DNA from: Bacillota bacterium
Lineage (GTDB): Bacteria > Bacillota > SHA-98 > UBA4971
Assembly: GCA_012689375.1 (NCBI GenBank)
Contig: JAAZLO010000070.1
Span: 1 to 45,626, forward strand
Direction of reading: 5' to 3'
DNA: 45,626 nucleotides
Part shown: piece by piece, positions 24,854 through 33,488 of the stretch
How the letters are laid out: the number at the start of each line of letters is the position of its first letter
Numbering within the stretch: position 1 is the stretch's first letter
Made by a program: the position numbers and the translations under genes
Notes under the pieces: generated by a model
Told to the model about the DNA's origin: nothing
Seen by the model: only the letters and a program-made list of their open reading frames with translations
The model's database searches: none

Positions 24854-25383
24854 TCTCCGCTATTTCTTAACTGTAGAATTAATTCTGCCTCACCGTGGCC
24901 TATACCTACGTTTTTTGCAATTTCTTGTACGTTTAACCCTTCATCTGCTAACTTAAAGATTAGAGCACGCTTCCCCTCAGGTTTTGTTTCACTGGTACCG
25001 GTATCCGTCAAATGTTCTACTGACATTTCCTCTGTTGCTTCAGGTTCCTCCCTCTCATTATCCTTTACTTCATTTTTTTCATGGGCCTCTAATATATCCT
25101 TGAGAAGGGCAATCTTTTCTTCTGCTTCATCCAGTAATTTGGCAGCTATCGCAGTTCTCTTTTCCAGTACGCCTATAACTTGTTCAGCTGCATTTTCTAT
25201 GGCTTCTGTCATATCATCGGCCATATCCGGGGGCGGGGATTTTTTAGTTTTCAATATAATACCTGAATCTTCCTTTAGTTTACGGTTTGCTGTCACCCCA
25301 AGAGAAAATCCCAGCACCGCAACGGCCCCGACCAATTTAACTATTCCAAGCAATATTTTCTGAAGAATTGTCCATAGTCCCAT
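24850..25383 (-). CDS. SwrB-like membrane-anchored coiled-coil protein (DUF6115-type)
   Basis: A 177-residue protein from the ATG at 25383, eight bases after GTGGAGGT. Residues about 5-30 are a transmembrane helix. A charged coiled-coil follows (NAAEQVIGVLEKRTAIAAKL, then DEAEEKIALLKDILE), then an acidic linker. The C-terminus is a helix-turn-helix-like segment (LADEGLNVQEIAKNVGIGHG, ending GEAELILQLRNSGD) typical of DUF6115 proteins. In Bacillus subtilis swrB, of the same build, is the last gene of the fla/che operon right after sigD and promotes flagellar export; here the gene also ends the fla operon after sigD. The homology is inferred from architecture and position. Confidence 0.65.
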   Translation of the reverse strand: MGLWTILQKILLGIVKLVGAVAVLGFSLGVTANRKLKEDSGIILKTKKSPPPDMADDMTEAIENAAEQVIGVLEKRTAIAAKLLDEAEEKIALLKDILEAHEKNEVKDNEREEPEATEEMSVEHLTDTGTSETKPEGKRALIFKLADEGLNVQEIAKNVGIGHGEAELILQLRNSGD

Positions 25384-25387
25384 GTTA

Positions 25388-25726
25388 CTAGACCTCCACA
25401 TCAATTATTTGACCGGGGGATATACAAGGATCATCTTTAGAATCATTAATACCTGTTTTTTTATCGGAGCCTTTAAAAGCCCTCTCCCCGTCATTTTCGC
25501 CTTTTTCCTGACTTTCTTTTCGGGTTTTATCATCACTCCGGATTTTTTCACTGTCTGCTTCCGGAGCAGCCTGAACCTGCCTTGATTTGCTCTCTGCCTG
25601 TTTTGAAAGCTCTGTTTCAAAGGTTTGCTGTCCGGTAGCAGCCATCCTATGATGTACCTTCTGAATTCCTTCAACTTCTTTACTTTTTGCAATTACATTC
25701 CGGACATCAATTGATCGCATAGACAC
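25388..25726 (-). CDS. Small hydrophilic protein between sigD and swrB-like gene, unknown function
   Basis: I place the start at the GTG at 25726, after GGGGG with an eight-base gap, giving a 112-residue product that begins MSMRSIDVRNVIAKSKEVEG. An ATG at 25747, overlapping the sigD stop, is possible but has no ribosome site. The protein is very polar (many K, E, D, Q, S), without hydrophobic segments or cysteines except one near the end, and it ends in PGQIIDVEV. It is probably largely disordered or helical. Its place in the operon suggests a motility-related role, but I do not recognise the family. Confidence 0.55.
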   Translation of the reverse strand: MSMRSIDVRNVIAKSKEVEGIQKVHHRMAATGQQTFETELSKQAESKSRQVQAAPEADSEKIRSDDKTRKESQEKGENDGERAFKGSDKKTGINDSKDDPCISPGQIIDVEV

Positions 25727-25743
25727 TTTTTCCGCCCCCATAC

Positions 25744-26499
25744 TCAATTGTCAATCTCTGAGAAATGTGCCCTAAGCCGTAAAATCGCCTGAGTATGAAG
25801 TTGTGATACTCTCCCTGCAGTTATACCTAAAAGATCTGCTATTTCTTTAATCATAAGATCGTTATAATAGTAAAGACTGACAACTGTTTTTTCCCTTTCG
25901 GGGAGCCTGTTTATGGCTTGGGCAAGCCGGGTCTTTATTTCGTCCGCTTCATATTCAAGATAAGGATCAAGCCCTTCAGGATCTGGGACTGCATCAAATA
26001 GGGTAATTGTATCCCCCTCTTGGCTGACTTGGATCATTTCATCCAATGACAGCACCGCCCCTCGGGATATGTCAGTCAAAGCTTTATGAAATTCACTGAT
26101 ACTTATTCCTAATTCACAGGCAACTTCCTCATCTGTGGCTGCCCTATGTAGTCTTTTTTCTAAAACACCATATGCGTGTTGAATCTCTTTAGCCTTTCTT
26201 CGTATTGATCTGGCTACCCAATCCATTTCGCGAAGACCGTCTATCATAGCCCCCCTTATTCTTGGTTTTGCGAAAGTCCCGAACTTTACTCCTTTATCGG
26301 GATCAAATCTGTCTGCAGATTCAATAAGCCCGATAACCCCCCACCCAACAAGATCATCATAGTCAATAATAGTGGGGCATCTCATATTGACCCTCCCTGC
26401 AATGGTCATAACAAGTGGAAGATGATCCTTAATCAACTTCCTTCTGATGTTTGATTCCTGAGGGGATTTATGGTCATATTGGGTTACCGGATTAAGCAT
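25744..26499 (-). CDS. sigD: Flagellar RNA polymerase sigma factor (sigma-28/sigma-D)
   Basis: A 251-residue FliA/SigD-type sigma-70 factor that directs transcription of late flagellar and motility genes. Region 2 is visible as DYDDLVGWGVIGLIESADRFDP near residue 45 and FGTFAKPRIRGAMIDGLREMDW. Region 3 follows, and region 4 shows LPEREKTVVSLYYYNDLMIK with the helix-turn-helix EIADLLGITAGRVSQLHTQA. It starts three bases after the pilZ stop and lies near the end of the fla operon, as in Bacillus. Confidence 0.96.
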   Translation of the reverse strand: MLNPVTQYDHKSPQESNIRRKLIKDHLPLVMTIAGRVNMRCPTIIDYDDLVGWGVIGLIESADRFDPDKGVKFGTFAKPRIRGAMIDGLREMDWVARSIRRKAKEIQHAYGVLEKRLHRAATDEEVACELGISISEFHKALTDISRGAVLSLDEMIQVSQEGDTITLFDAVPDPEGLDPYLEYEADEIKTRLAQAINRLPEREKTVVSLYYYNDLMIKEIADLLGITAGRVSQLHTQAILRLRAHFSEIDN

Positions 26500-26502
26500 G
26501 GC

Positions 26503-27189
26503 TCACAACAACCCCTTACGACGCATTTCGTACTGACACTCTAAAACATACTTGATAATATCATCCTGTTTCTTGTGATCTATTTCGGTGAATTTTACCG
26601 ACACACCAAAGCATTCCCCCTTCTCCGTTTCCTTGCGGGATAAATGGATTATAACTGCCTTTGCCTGAATTTCGGTTCCGTCAGGCAGCTTAAACTTTAA
26701 TTCCAATTCAGAACCGATATCGAAATTATAAGTCTCAGGTGAACACCAGGTTATAATCCTTACCCCACCGCCTGAAAGATTCACAATATGACCGTGTATG
26801 CATTCTGTAGCTTCCCGACAATTCGGTTCCAAAGGCTCGCATTCTAACGGGATGTTAATTTTTACTCTGACAAACTCCCTTCTTTGAACCCTAAAAAGCT
26901 TTTCCGGTTTCTTAACGTGAATAACAGGTATAGGCTCTAATTCTACAAGCTCTATATGTGTATCGAAAGTATATTTTCCGTCCTCTGCTACTATTTCCAT
27001 GCGTATCGGATCCCCTATGTCAAGCCTTATTATGACACCTTTATGGGTAGGAGCAGCCAAAACCAGCATTTTCCCGGTACCTTCAATGCGGCTGGGGTAC
27101 CTGCCTGAATAAGGTCCCTCCGGGATAACAATGACAACTCTTCTGTTAACATCGAAAATATGCTGACGCTGAATGTATGTAGTACCCAT
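26503..27189 (-). CDS. YcgR-like PilZ-domain flagellar brake protein
   Basis: A 228-residue protein with an N-terminal YcgR_2-type domain (residues 1 to about 90: DVNRRVVIVIPEGPYSGRYP, then VLAAPTHKGVIIRLDIGD) and a C-terminal PilZ domain. The c-di-GMP-binding RxxxR motif is in FRVQRREFVRV near 100 and the second motif N-x-S-x-G-G in IVNLSGGGVRI. Such proteins (YcgR, YpfA/MotI) slow or stop the flagellum by acting on the motor or MotA when c-di-GMP is high. The ATG at 27189 has AGGA before it; the longer GTG start overlaps the site. It lies between flhG and sigD. Confidence 0.93.
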   Translation of the reverse strand: MGTTYIQRQHIFDVNRRVVIVIPEGPYSGRYPSRIEGTGKMLVLAAPTHKGVIIRLDIGDPIRMEIVAEDGKYTFDTHIELVELEPIPVIHVKKPEKLFRVQRREFVRVKINIPLECEPLEPNCREATECIHGHIVNLSGGGVRIITWCSPETYNFDIGSELELKFKLPDGTEIQAKAVIIHLSRKETEKGECFGVSVKFTEIDHKKQDDIIKYVLECQYEMRRKGLL

Positions 27190-27235
27190 ATTTAGTCCTA
27201 TCCCCACCTATAGTTTTATGACCTAGGAATCCAAA

Positions 27236-28105
27236 TCACACATATCTGTGTCTGACCTTATGAAACATTTTAGAAAATAACCCTGCCAAGCCTCGGATAT
27301 TATTACCCTCCTGGATTTTTTGACCGTTAAGTCTTTTTGCCACCCTCATTACAGCTCTTGACGCATCACTGTAAGGATAGGCCAAAAAGAACGGCTGCTG
27401 CGAAATAACAGCGTTTATCACTGCGGGATCCCTCGGTACAAACCCTAAAAAGTCTGTTTCCATTGCAAGAAACTTTCGGGCAACAATAGATATATTATCC
27501 GCTGTATCTTCAGCATTCTTCCGGTTTTTCGCCATGTTGACCACAAGCATAACGGAGGCACCGGGATTCTCATATGCAATGGTTTTTATTGCAGCATAGG
27601 CATCCGCCACTGCAGTAGGCTCAGGCGTTGTGACAACAACTATTTCCCGGACAGATGTCAAAAATGCAAGGACATTCGGTGAAAGCCCTGCACCAGTATC
27701 AATAATGATAAAGTCAGCTTCATGTCCAAGGGACTTTAATTTCTCAATAAGCGCCTCCCTTTCTTCTTCTGACACACGAAGCAAGCGTTGGGCTCCTGAT
27801 CCGCCCGGAATTATTTTGATACCCCCGGGCCCGGCAACTTCTATATCCTTTAGATCTACTTCCCCGAGAGCCACATGCTCGAGTGTGTATTTAGTAGTCA
27901 TACCTAACAAAAGATCGATGTTACCAAGTCCAATATCAGCATCGATCACCAGTACTTTTGTACCACCGGATGCCAGTGCAATTGACATATTAATAACCAG
28001 ATTTGACTTACCGACCCCCCCTTTGCCGCTGGTTACAGCAATGATACGCTGGGGTTTGGTATGATCTTTTATTGCCTTTCTGAGGATCTCAGCTTGGTTT
28101 CTCAT
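27236..28105 (-). CDS. flhG: FlhG (MinD-like ATPase controlling flagellar number)
   Basis: A 289-residue P-loop ATPase of the ParA/MinD class. The deviant Walker A is in AVTSGKGGVGKSNLVINMS near residue 25, Walker B-like DADIGLGNIDLLLG near 57, and IIIDTGAGLSPNVL near 125. FlhG (YlxH) works with FlhF to set number and place of flagella and interacts with FliM/FliN. The N-terminus has a short Q/R-rich stretch (NQAEILRKAIKD) like the FlhF-activating helix. The ATG at 28105 follows AGGTGG by eight bases; the GTG at 28117 is part of that site. It directly follows flhF. Confidence 0.95.
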   Translation of the reverse strand: MRNQAEILRKAIKDHTKPQRIIAVTSGKGGVGKSNLVINMSIALASGGTKVLVIDADIGLGNIDLLLGMTTKYTLEHVALGEVDLKDIEVAGPGGIKIIPGGSGAQRLLRVSEEEREALIEKLKSLGHEADFIIIDTGAGLSPNVLAFLTSVREIVVVTTPEPTAVADAYAAIKTIAYENPGASVMLVVNMAKNRKNAEDTADNISIVARKFLAMETDFLGFVPRDPAVINAVISQQPFFLAYPYSDASRAVMRVAKRLNGQKIQEGNNIRGLAGLFSKMFHKVRHRYV

Positions 28106-28117
28106 AAGATTGTCCAC

Positions 28118-29212
28118 CTACTCACGGGTTGTAGTCGGGTACATATTCTCCTTATCCAACAGACATTTGGCAAGATACGTAGGATCAGCCGCTCTTATGT
28201 CCTGGGGTACGTTCTGACCGTAAGTGACATAAGATACAGGCATATTACCGGAGTGCGCCACTGTTAACATTGCGCCAAGTCTTTTTGTCTCGTCAAGCTT
28301 GGAAAAAATGATCCTATTCATTTTGCATGCCGTAAACATATCCACAATTTCCAAAAGATCGCAGGCCCTTGTATTTACACTTATAACAAGGTGTACTTCG
28401 TCAGCCTTAGCTGCATCGAGGAATGCCTTGAGTTCCGCCATGGACATTTCGCTTCTGGGGTTTCTTCCTGCAGTATCTATTAACACCAAATCAGCATCAA
28501 CATGTTTACTTAAGGCTTCACGCATATCTTGGGGTGTATAGGCCACTTCAAGGGGTACCCCTATTATTTCCGCATATGTACGAAGCTGCTCCATAGCTGC
28601 AACTCTGTAAGTATCCGCAGTAACGAAAGCAACATTTTTTTCACCATATATGGCAAACAATGCCCCGATTTTTGCGAGGGTCGTGGTTTTCCCAACCCCG
28701 GTCGGGCCTACAAGTGCTACAACCCTCCTTTTACCTGGTATCAGCGAAATACCGTTTACAGTAGGAAACAAGGCTGCGATACCATCTAATATGAGCTCCT
28801 GTACGGTTTTACCCGCAAGTTGGGCATCTTTCCATTTCGCCCGTGAATCCCTAATGAGTGCCCCAGTAAAATTTGGATCCACATCAATATCAAGCAAATG
28901 CTCATGTATCCTAATAAAATGGGCACCCGGGGCAGTAGGAGTCCCTATGGCCTTTTTAGAGTCATAGACAGGCCGGGCTTCCCCTGATTCATTCGGGTAA
29001 GGCATAAATGCCTGGACACTCTCACCGGCTTCTTTTCGAATATTTGCATCGACTGCAGCAATAATTTCAAACTTTTCAAGGCGCAAGAGTTTCCGTAGCC
29101 ATGTCGCCGGCATTTTTCGGGTGTGGAGTATTACTGCATCATGTCCTAAGCCTTGCCTCACTGCATCCAGAGCCTCATTGATCGTCCTGCCGGTGTACCT
29201 TTTAATTCTCAT
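28118..29212 (-). CDS. flhF: FlhF (SRP-type GTPase for flagellar placement)
   Basis: A 364-residue SRP-family GTPase. The B domain comes first (MRIKRYTGRTINEALDAVRQ), then the NG domain: G1 VALVGPTGVGKTTTLAKIG near residue 170, the insertion box region FVTADTYRVAAMEQL, G3 DLVLIDTAGRNPRS, and G4-like IIFSKLDETKRLGAML. FlhF marks the site of flagellum assembly. Its start overlaps the flhA stop by 11 bases. Confidence 0.96.
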   Translation of the reverse strand: MRIKRYTGRTINEALDAVRQGLGHDAVILHTRKMPATWLRKLLRLEKFEIIAAVDANIRKEAGESVQAFMPYPNESGEARPVYDSKKAIGTPTAPGAHFIRIHEHLLDIDVDPNFTGALIRDSRAKWKDAQLAGKTVQELILDGIAALFPTVNGISLIPGKRRVVALVGPTGVGKTTTLAKIGALFAIYGEKNVAFVTADTYRVAAMEQLRTYAEIIGVPLEVAYTPQDMREALSKHVDADLVLIDTAGRNPRSEMSMAELKAFLDAAKADEVHLVISVNTRACDLLEIVDMFTACKMNRIIFSKLDETKRLGAMLTVAHSGNMPVSYVTYGQNVPQDIRAADPTYLAKCLLDKENMYPTTTRE

Positions 29213-31283
29213 TTAGACTCACCATCCCAATTGACCGAACTTTTTCGCCTTCCACAATTTCACTGTATGAAAGCACCGTGACATTAGGTAGGACTTGCTC
29301 AATTATTCTTTTTAGGTAAAACCGGACCCCGAAGCGGGTGAGTACTACCGGTTGGTGCCCTTTTTCTGCCATCTTTTCAGCAACACCTGCGACTGCTTCT
29401 ATAATTGCCTGAGAATATTCATGATCCAACCCGGGTAACCCCGTATTATTCGCTTTCTCAAGCAGCTGTGAAATCTTTTCTTCAATTCTCGGATCCACAG
29501 TAGCCACAATGATTTCCCCGTCAGTCCCTTTATATAGATTTGATATTACCCGGGCAAGGGCAGATCTGGTATACTCAGTCAGCATAATAAGATCACGGGT
29601 TGTACCTGCATAATCAGCAAGCGTCTCGAGAATCACGGATATATTCCGGATAGGCACTCCCTCACGAAGAAGGTTTTGCAATATTTTTTGCACCTCACCG
29701 ATTGTCATTAAATTCGGGATTAACTCCTCCACAACGGCAGGTTGTGTTTTCTTTACGTTTTCGATAAGATCCGCGGTATCTTGTCGTCCGAGGAGTTCAG
29801 CTGCATGACGCCGTATTACCTCAGTAAGGTGGGTTACAATAACCGATACCGGATCAACCACTGTATATCCAGCCATTTCAGCTCTTTCTTTATCTGATTC
29901 AACTATCCATAAAGCAGGAAGCCCAAAAGCAGGTTCCGTAGTCTCAATCCCCGGTACATGCTGTGTAACAATACCGGGGTCCATTGCAAGGTAGTACCCT
30001 ACCATAATTTCGCCTTGCGCTATTTCTATACCGCGAATCTTTAATACATAATCATTGGGTGAAAGTTGAATATTATCACGAATACGAACATGCGGTAAAA
30101 CAAGGCCAAGTTCCAGGGCGATCTGACGCCTTACCATGGTGACCCTTCTGAGAAGCCCGCCCTCTTCCCATGATTCATCAACAAAGGAAAGTAAACCGTA
30201 CCCTATTTCAAGTTCAAGGGGATCCACCGAAAGCAATGGCATTACACTTTCCGGCTGTCTCACTGCGGGCGCTTCGTCTTTTAATTTTTCCCGTTCCTCT
30301 ACCTCGGCCTTTTTTAAATTACCCATTACGTACGTGAGAACCCCGCCTGCTGCCGCAAGGACAAATAACGGAACCTTAGGAAGACCAGGCAAAAACCCGA
30401 ATACAATAAGCAATCCTGTGGCAATTGCCAGAGCCCTTGGTTGTGCCAGGAGCTGCCCTGTAACTTCATGTCCGAAATTAGATTGGGCAGCAGCACGAGT
30501 TACAATAATACCTGTTGCCGTAGAAATTAAAAGTGCCGGGATCTGGGATACCAACCCATCTCCTACAGTAAGCAGGGCATATCTTTGTAATGCTTCCTGC
30601 GCCGGTATGTTAAGTTGGGTTATACCAATAATAATACCGCCTACTATATTAATAAGTGTAATAATAACCCCGGCAATAGCATCGCCCCTTACGAATTTGC
30701 CGGCCCCGTCCATTGCACCGTAAAAGTCTGCCTCAAGTTCAATATTCCGACGCCTGGTCCTTGCCTCCTCTTCATTTATAAGACCTGAATTAAGATCAGC
30801 ATCAATGGCCATTTGTTTCCCAGGCATTGCATCTAAAGTAAACCTGGCTGCAACTTCGGCGACTCTTCCTGCCCCATTTGTAATAACAACAAACTGTATT
30901 ACAACGAGGATTATAAATATAACCATCCCTACAACATAATTTCCGCCTACTACAAAATTACCGAAGGCTTCAATAACATGTCCGGCATAACCATGAAGGA
31001 GGATAAGTCTTGTGGAAGACACATTCAACGCAAGCCTGAACAGAGTCGCAATTAACAGCATTGAAGGAAATGACGAAAACTCCAGTGCATCCTTTATGTA
31101 CATGGTGAGCAAGAGTATAACTAATGCGCAAGTTATATTAAAGATTAAAAGGGCATCCAACATAAACGTGGGAAGAGGCACTACCATCATTATTAATATG
31201 AGAATGACTAACCCCGCAATGAGTATATCGCTGTATTTAAAGAGCTTCCCTATTCCTGAAGTACCTGTTCTGTCTATAGCCAT
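29202..31283 (-). CDS. flhA: FlhA flagellar export gate protein
   Basis: A 693-residue inner-membrane component of the flagellar type III export gate. The N-terminal half has about eight hydrophobic segments and the FHIPEP-family signature (TRLILLHGYAGHVIEAFG, VVGMVIFIILVVIQFVVITN, AEVAARFTLDAMPGKQMAID). The C-terminal half is the cytoplasmic domain, which receives chaperone-substrate complexes. The start follows the flhB stop by six bases, with GGGAGG some 12 bases before the ATG, inside the end of flhB. Confidence 0.97.
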   Translation of the reverse strand: MAIDRTGTSGIGKLFKYSDILIAGLVILILIMMVVPLPTFMLDALLIFNITCALVILLLTMYIKDALEFSSFPSMLLIATLFRLALNVSSTRLILLHGYAGHVIEAFGNFVVGGNYVVGMVIFIILVVIQFVVITNGAGRVAEVAARFTLDAMPGKQMAIDADLNSGLINEEEARTRRRNIELEADFYGAMDGAGKFVRGDAIAGVIITLINIVGGIIIGITQLNIPAQEALQRYALLTVGDGLVSQIPALLISTATGIIVTRAAAQSNFGHEVTGQLLAQPRALAIATGLLIVFGFLPGLPKVPLFVLAAAGGVLTYVMGNLKKAEVEEREKLKDEAPAVRQPESVMPLLSVDPLELEIGYGLLSFVDESWEEGGLLRRVTMVRRQIALELGLVLPHVRIRDNIQLSPNDYVLKIRGIEIAQGEIMVGYYLAMDPGIVTQHVPGIETTEPAFGLPALWIVESDKERAEMAGYTVVDPVSVIVTHLTEVIRRHAAELLGRQDTADLIENVKKTQPAVVEELIPNLMTIGEVQKILQNLLREGVPIRNISVILETLADYAGTTRDLIMLTEYTRSALARVISNLYKGTDGEIIVATVDPRIEEKISQLLEKANNTGLPGLDHEYSQAIIEAVAGVAEKMAEKGHQPVVLTRFGVRFYLKRIIEQVLPNVTVLSYSEIVEGEKVRSIGMVSLNEN

Positions 31284-31289
31284 TCCAGG

Positions 31290-32381
31290 TTATGGCCTCC
31301 CCCACTCTTTTGATTTCGAACCATCCCGGGCTTCATTTAAATGGTACACATATGCAAGGAGCTCAGCCACGGCTTTGTAAAGATTTGAAGGGATCTCTTC
31401 CCCTATTTCCACTGCCTTATAAAGGGCTTGCGCCAGCGGCTTATCTTCTACAATCGGTATATTATGCTCTTTGGCTTTTTCACGAATTTTGTCTGCCATT
31501 AATCGTGCACCCTTAGCAATAACTCTTGGGGCCCCCATAACTTCAATGTCATATTTGAGTGCTACAGCCAAGTGGATCGGATTTGTTACAATGACGTCAG
31601 CCTTAGGAACCTCATGCATCATCCTATAAATGGCAATCTGTCTTTGTCTGGCCCGAACCCGTGCCCGCAACATAGGATCCCCCTCTGTTTGCCTAAGTTC
31701 CTCGCGGATCTCCTCTTTAGTCATTTTAAGGTTATCCATGTATTCCTTACGCTGGTAGTAATAATCCATAATGGCTATAACGGCCAATAATCCTCCTATA
31801 CGCAAACCCAAATTAACCATGAGCCCGCTTATTTGGAATCCTACATTAGCAGGTTCCATATAAGATGTGGCAAGTAAAACAGGATACATATCACGTAACG
31901 TTATATATCCATAGAACCCTATAACTACTACCTTCAAGCAAGACTTTAACAATTCCATGAGCGCCCGCTTAGAAAAAATCCTATTCAGACCTTCGATAGG
32001 GTTAACCCTGGAAAAGCGAGGCGTAATTGATTCAACGGAAAACATAAACCCTACCTGTGCCAGGTTAACTGTAATCCCTGCAATTACGCTTGCCGCCATA
32101 ATCGGCCAAACCATCTTTGCCGTCGCCATAAAAACGTCCAAAGCACCTTTTGATACACTGCCGGGAGAAAAATCCCCCTGAAGTAACGATCGGCTAAAAA
32201 AATCCCTCATGAAGACGGCAAGTTCAGTAATTAATTGTCCACCGATGATACTCAGGACACCAAAAGTAACGAGAAGTATGGCTGCATTACTTATTTCAAC
32301 GCTTTTCGCCACTTGACCGCGTTTTTTAGCTTCTTCCAGCCTTTTTGGCGTAGGTGCCTCTGTACGATCTTCCCTTGACAT
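31290..32381 (-). CDS. flhB: FlhB export-specificity switch protein (NPIH variant)
   Basis: A 363-residue export-gate protein with an N-terminal RTEAPTPKRLEEAKKRGQVA, four transmembrane spans and a C-terminal cytoplasmic domain. In the family this domain cleaves itself at an NPTH loop; here the loop reads NPIH (residues 267-270, VTNPIHLAVALKYD). Asn and Pro, the residues that matter most for the cleavage, and His are kept, so cleavage may still occur. FlhB switches export from rod-hook to filament substrates together with FliK. It starts three bases after the fliR stop. Confidence 0.96.
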   Translation of the reverse strand: MSREDRTEAPTPKRLEEAKKRGQVAKSVEISNAAILLVTFGVLSIIGGQLITELAVFMRDFFSRSLLQGDFSPGSVSKGALDVFMATAKMVWPIMAASVIAGITVNLAQVGFMFSVESITPRFSRVNPIEGLNRIFSKRALMELLKSCLKVVVIGFYGYITLRDMYPVLLATSYMEPANVGFQISGLMVNLGLRIGGLLAVIAIMDYYYQRKEYMDNLKMTKEEIREELRQTEGDPMLRARVRARQRQIAIYRMMHEVPKADVIVTNPIHLAVALKYDIEVMGAPRVIAKGARLMADKIREKAKEHNIPIVEDKPLAQALYKAVEIGEEIPSNLYKAVAELLAYVYHLNEARDGSKSKEWGRP

Positions 32382-32384
32382 ATC

Positions 32385-33164
32385 CTACCTCACACTTCCC
32401 AGAATAAGGGCTATACTTTGTCCCAATCCATGAAAGGATTGGCCTAAAATACCTATAACTGCCGGAATTGTTACTGCAAGGATAAAAAGTCCTGCAAAAA
32501 TCTTCAATGGAAACCCCACAATAAATACGTTCATCTGAGGAACAGCCCTTGCCATAACCGCCAAGACTATATCAGTAAGAAGTAATGCACATGTTACAGG
32601 CGCTGCAATCCTAAAAGCCAAGGAAAACATTTTCCCGAATAATGCGACAAGCCCCGATTGACATATTTCACCTAAAAAGGATCCATCAACCGGTACTAAC
32701 TGATAACTCTCTGAAACAGCAGTTAAAAGTAAGTGATGACTGTTCGTCTTTAAAAAAAGGAGTATAGCAATAATATAATGAAGTTGTCCGATTACCGTAA
32801 CCTGTGTGCCTGAAACAGGATCTACTATATTAACCAGTCCGAACCCAATTTGCATATCTATGAATTGGCCTGCAAGCTGCATTGCTGTAGTTATAAGGGC
32901 AGCAACATATCCGATAATAACTCCGACTACAATTTCCTTACCTATACAGAAAGCATAGCTTGGCAGGCTATTCCAATGATCGCCTGGAGATAAGGGTATC
33001 CCCGGGAATATTACCAGAGCTAAAACAAGGGATAAGGCTATCTTTGCTTGCCTTGGAATATTATGGCTCCCAAACACAGGGGCAAACCCGAATACCCCGC
33101 CTATCCTTGCCAAAACCATAAGATACATTTGAAGTTGTATTAAAGCCTGGGCGGCAATATCCAC
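32385..33164 (-). CDS. fliR: FliR flagellar export gate protein
   Basis: A 259-residue membrane protein of the export gate with six or so hydrophobic segments. Landmarks are MVLARIGGVFGFAPVFGS near the start, QIGFGLVNIVDPVSGTQV near 120 and NVFIVGFPLKIFAGLF near 215, as in FliR. The frame is open for 34 more codons, but the GTG at 33164 follows GAGGTGG and gives the usual length; the upstream part would overlap fliQ. It lies between fliQ and flhB. Confidence 0.94.
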   Translation of the reverse strand: MDIAAQALIQLQMYLMVLARIGGVFGFAPVFGSHNIPRQAKIALSLVLALVIFPGIPLSPGDHWNSLPSYAFCIGKEIVVGVIIGYVAALITTAMQLAGQFIDMQIGFGLVNIVDPVSGTQVTVIGQLHYIIAILLFLKTNSHHLLLTAVSESYQLVPVDGSFLGEICQSGLVALFGKMFSLAFRIAAPVTCALLLTDIVLAVMARAVPQMNVFIVGFPLKIFAGLFILAVTIPAVIGILGQSFHGLGQSIALILGSVR

Positions 33165-33196
33165 TGGACCACCTCTGCTTTTAATATTTAAAAAGC

Positions 33197-33466
33197 CTAC
33201 ATAACATAGTGTGGAAGATTTATGAAAAGTTCTGTTGTAAATTCCACAATAGACCTTAACATCCATGGCCCAAATATAATAAGCGCTATTACAACTGCAA
33301 TTATTTTAGGAATAAGCGCAAGGGTCAGCTCCTGAATTTGCGTCATAGCCTGGAACAGACTTACTACGATTCCTGTAAGCAAAGCAAATCCCAAAATAGG
33401 GGCGGCAAGTTTAAGTGTTACCAAAATTGCTTTTTGTGCTATACCAATCACAAATTCCTGGGTCAT
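33197..33466 (-). CDS. fliQ: FliQ flagellar export gate protein
   Basis: An 89-residue protein with two transmembrane helices (KAILVTLKLAAPILGFALLT and IPKIIAVVIALIIFGPWML), the standard FliQ size. Between them lie VVSLFQAMTQIQELTL, which is strongly conserved in the family. The ATG at 33466 is chosen over an in-frame start 14 codons upstream, since that part overlaps fliP. FliP, FliQ and FliR together form the export channel. Confidence 0.95.
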   Translation of the reverse strand: MTQEFVIGIAQKAILVTLKLAAPILGFALLTGIVVSLFQAMTQIQELTLALIPKIIAVVIALIIFGPWMLRSIVEFTTELFINLPHYVM

Positions 33467-33488
33467 TTGGATCTGCCCCCTATAAGAT

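Noticed and set aside
25405-25692. Alternative 95-residue frame over the small gene after sigD
   Set aside because: It overlaps the better-supported frame entirely, is a lysine-rich shadow and has no ribosome site.
30136-30723. 195-residue plus-strand frame within flhA
   Set aside because: It is a proline- and serine-rich antisense shadow of a highly conserved membrane protein gene.
33165-33266. Longer N-terminus of FliR
   Set aside because: The upstream codons overlap fliQ, lack a ribosome site and give a non-FliR N-terminus.
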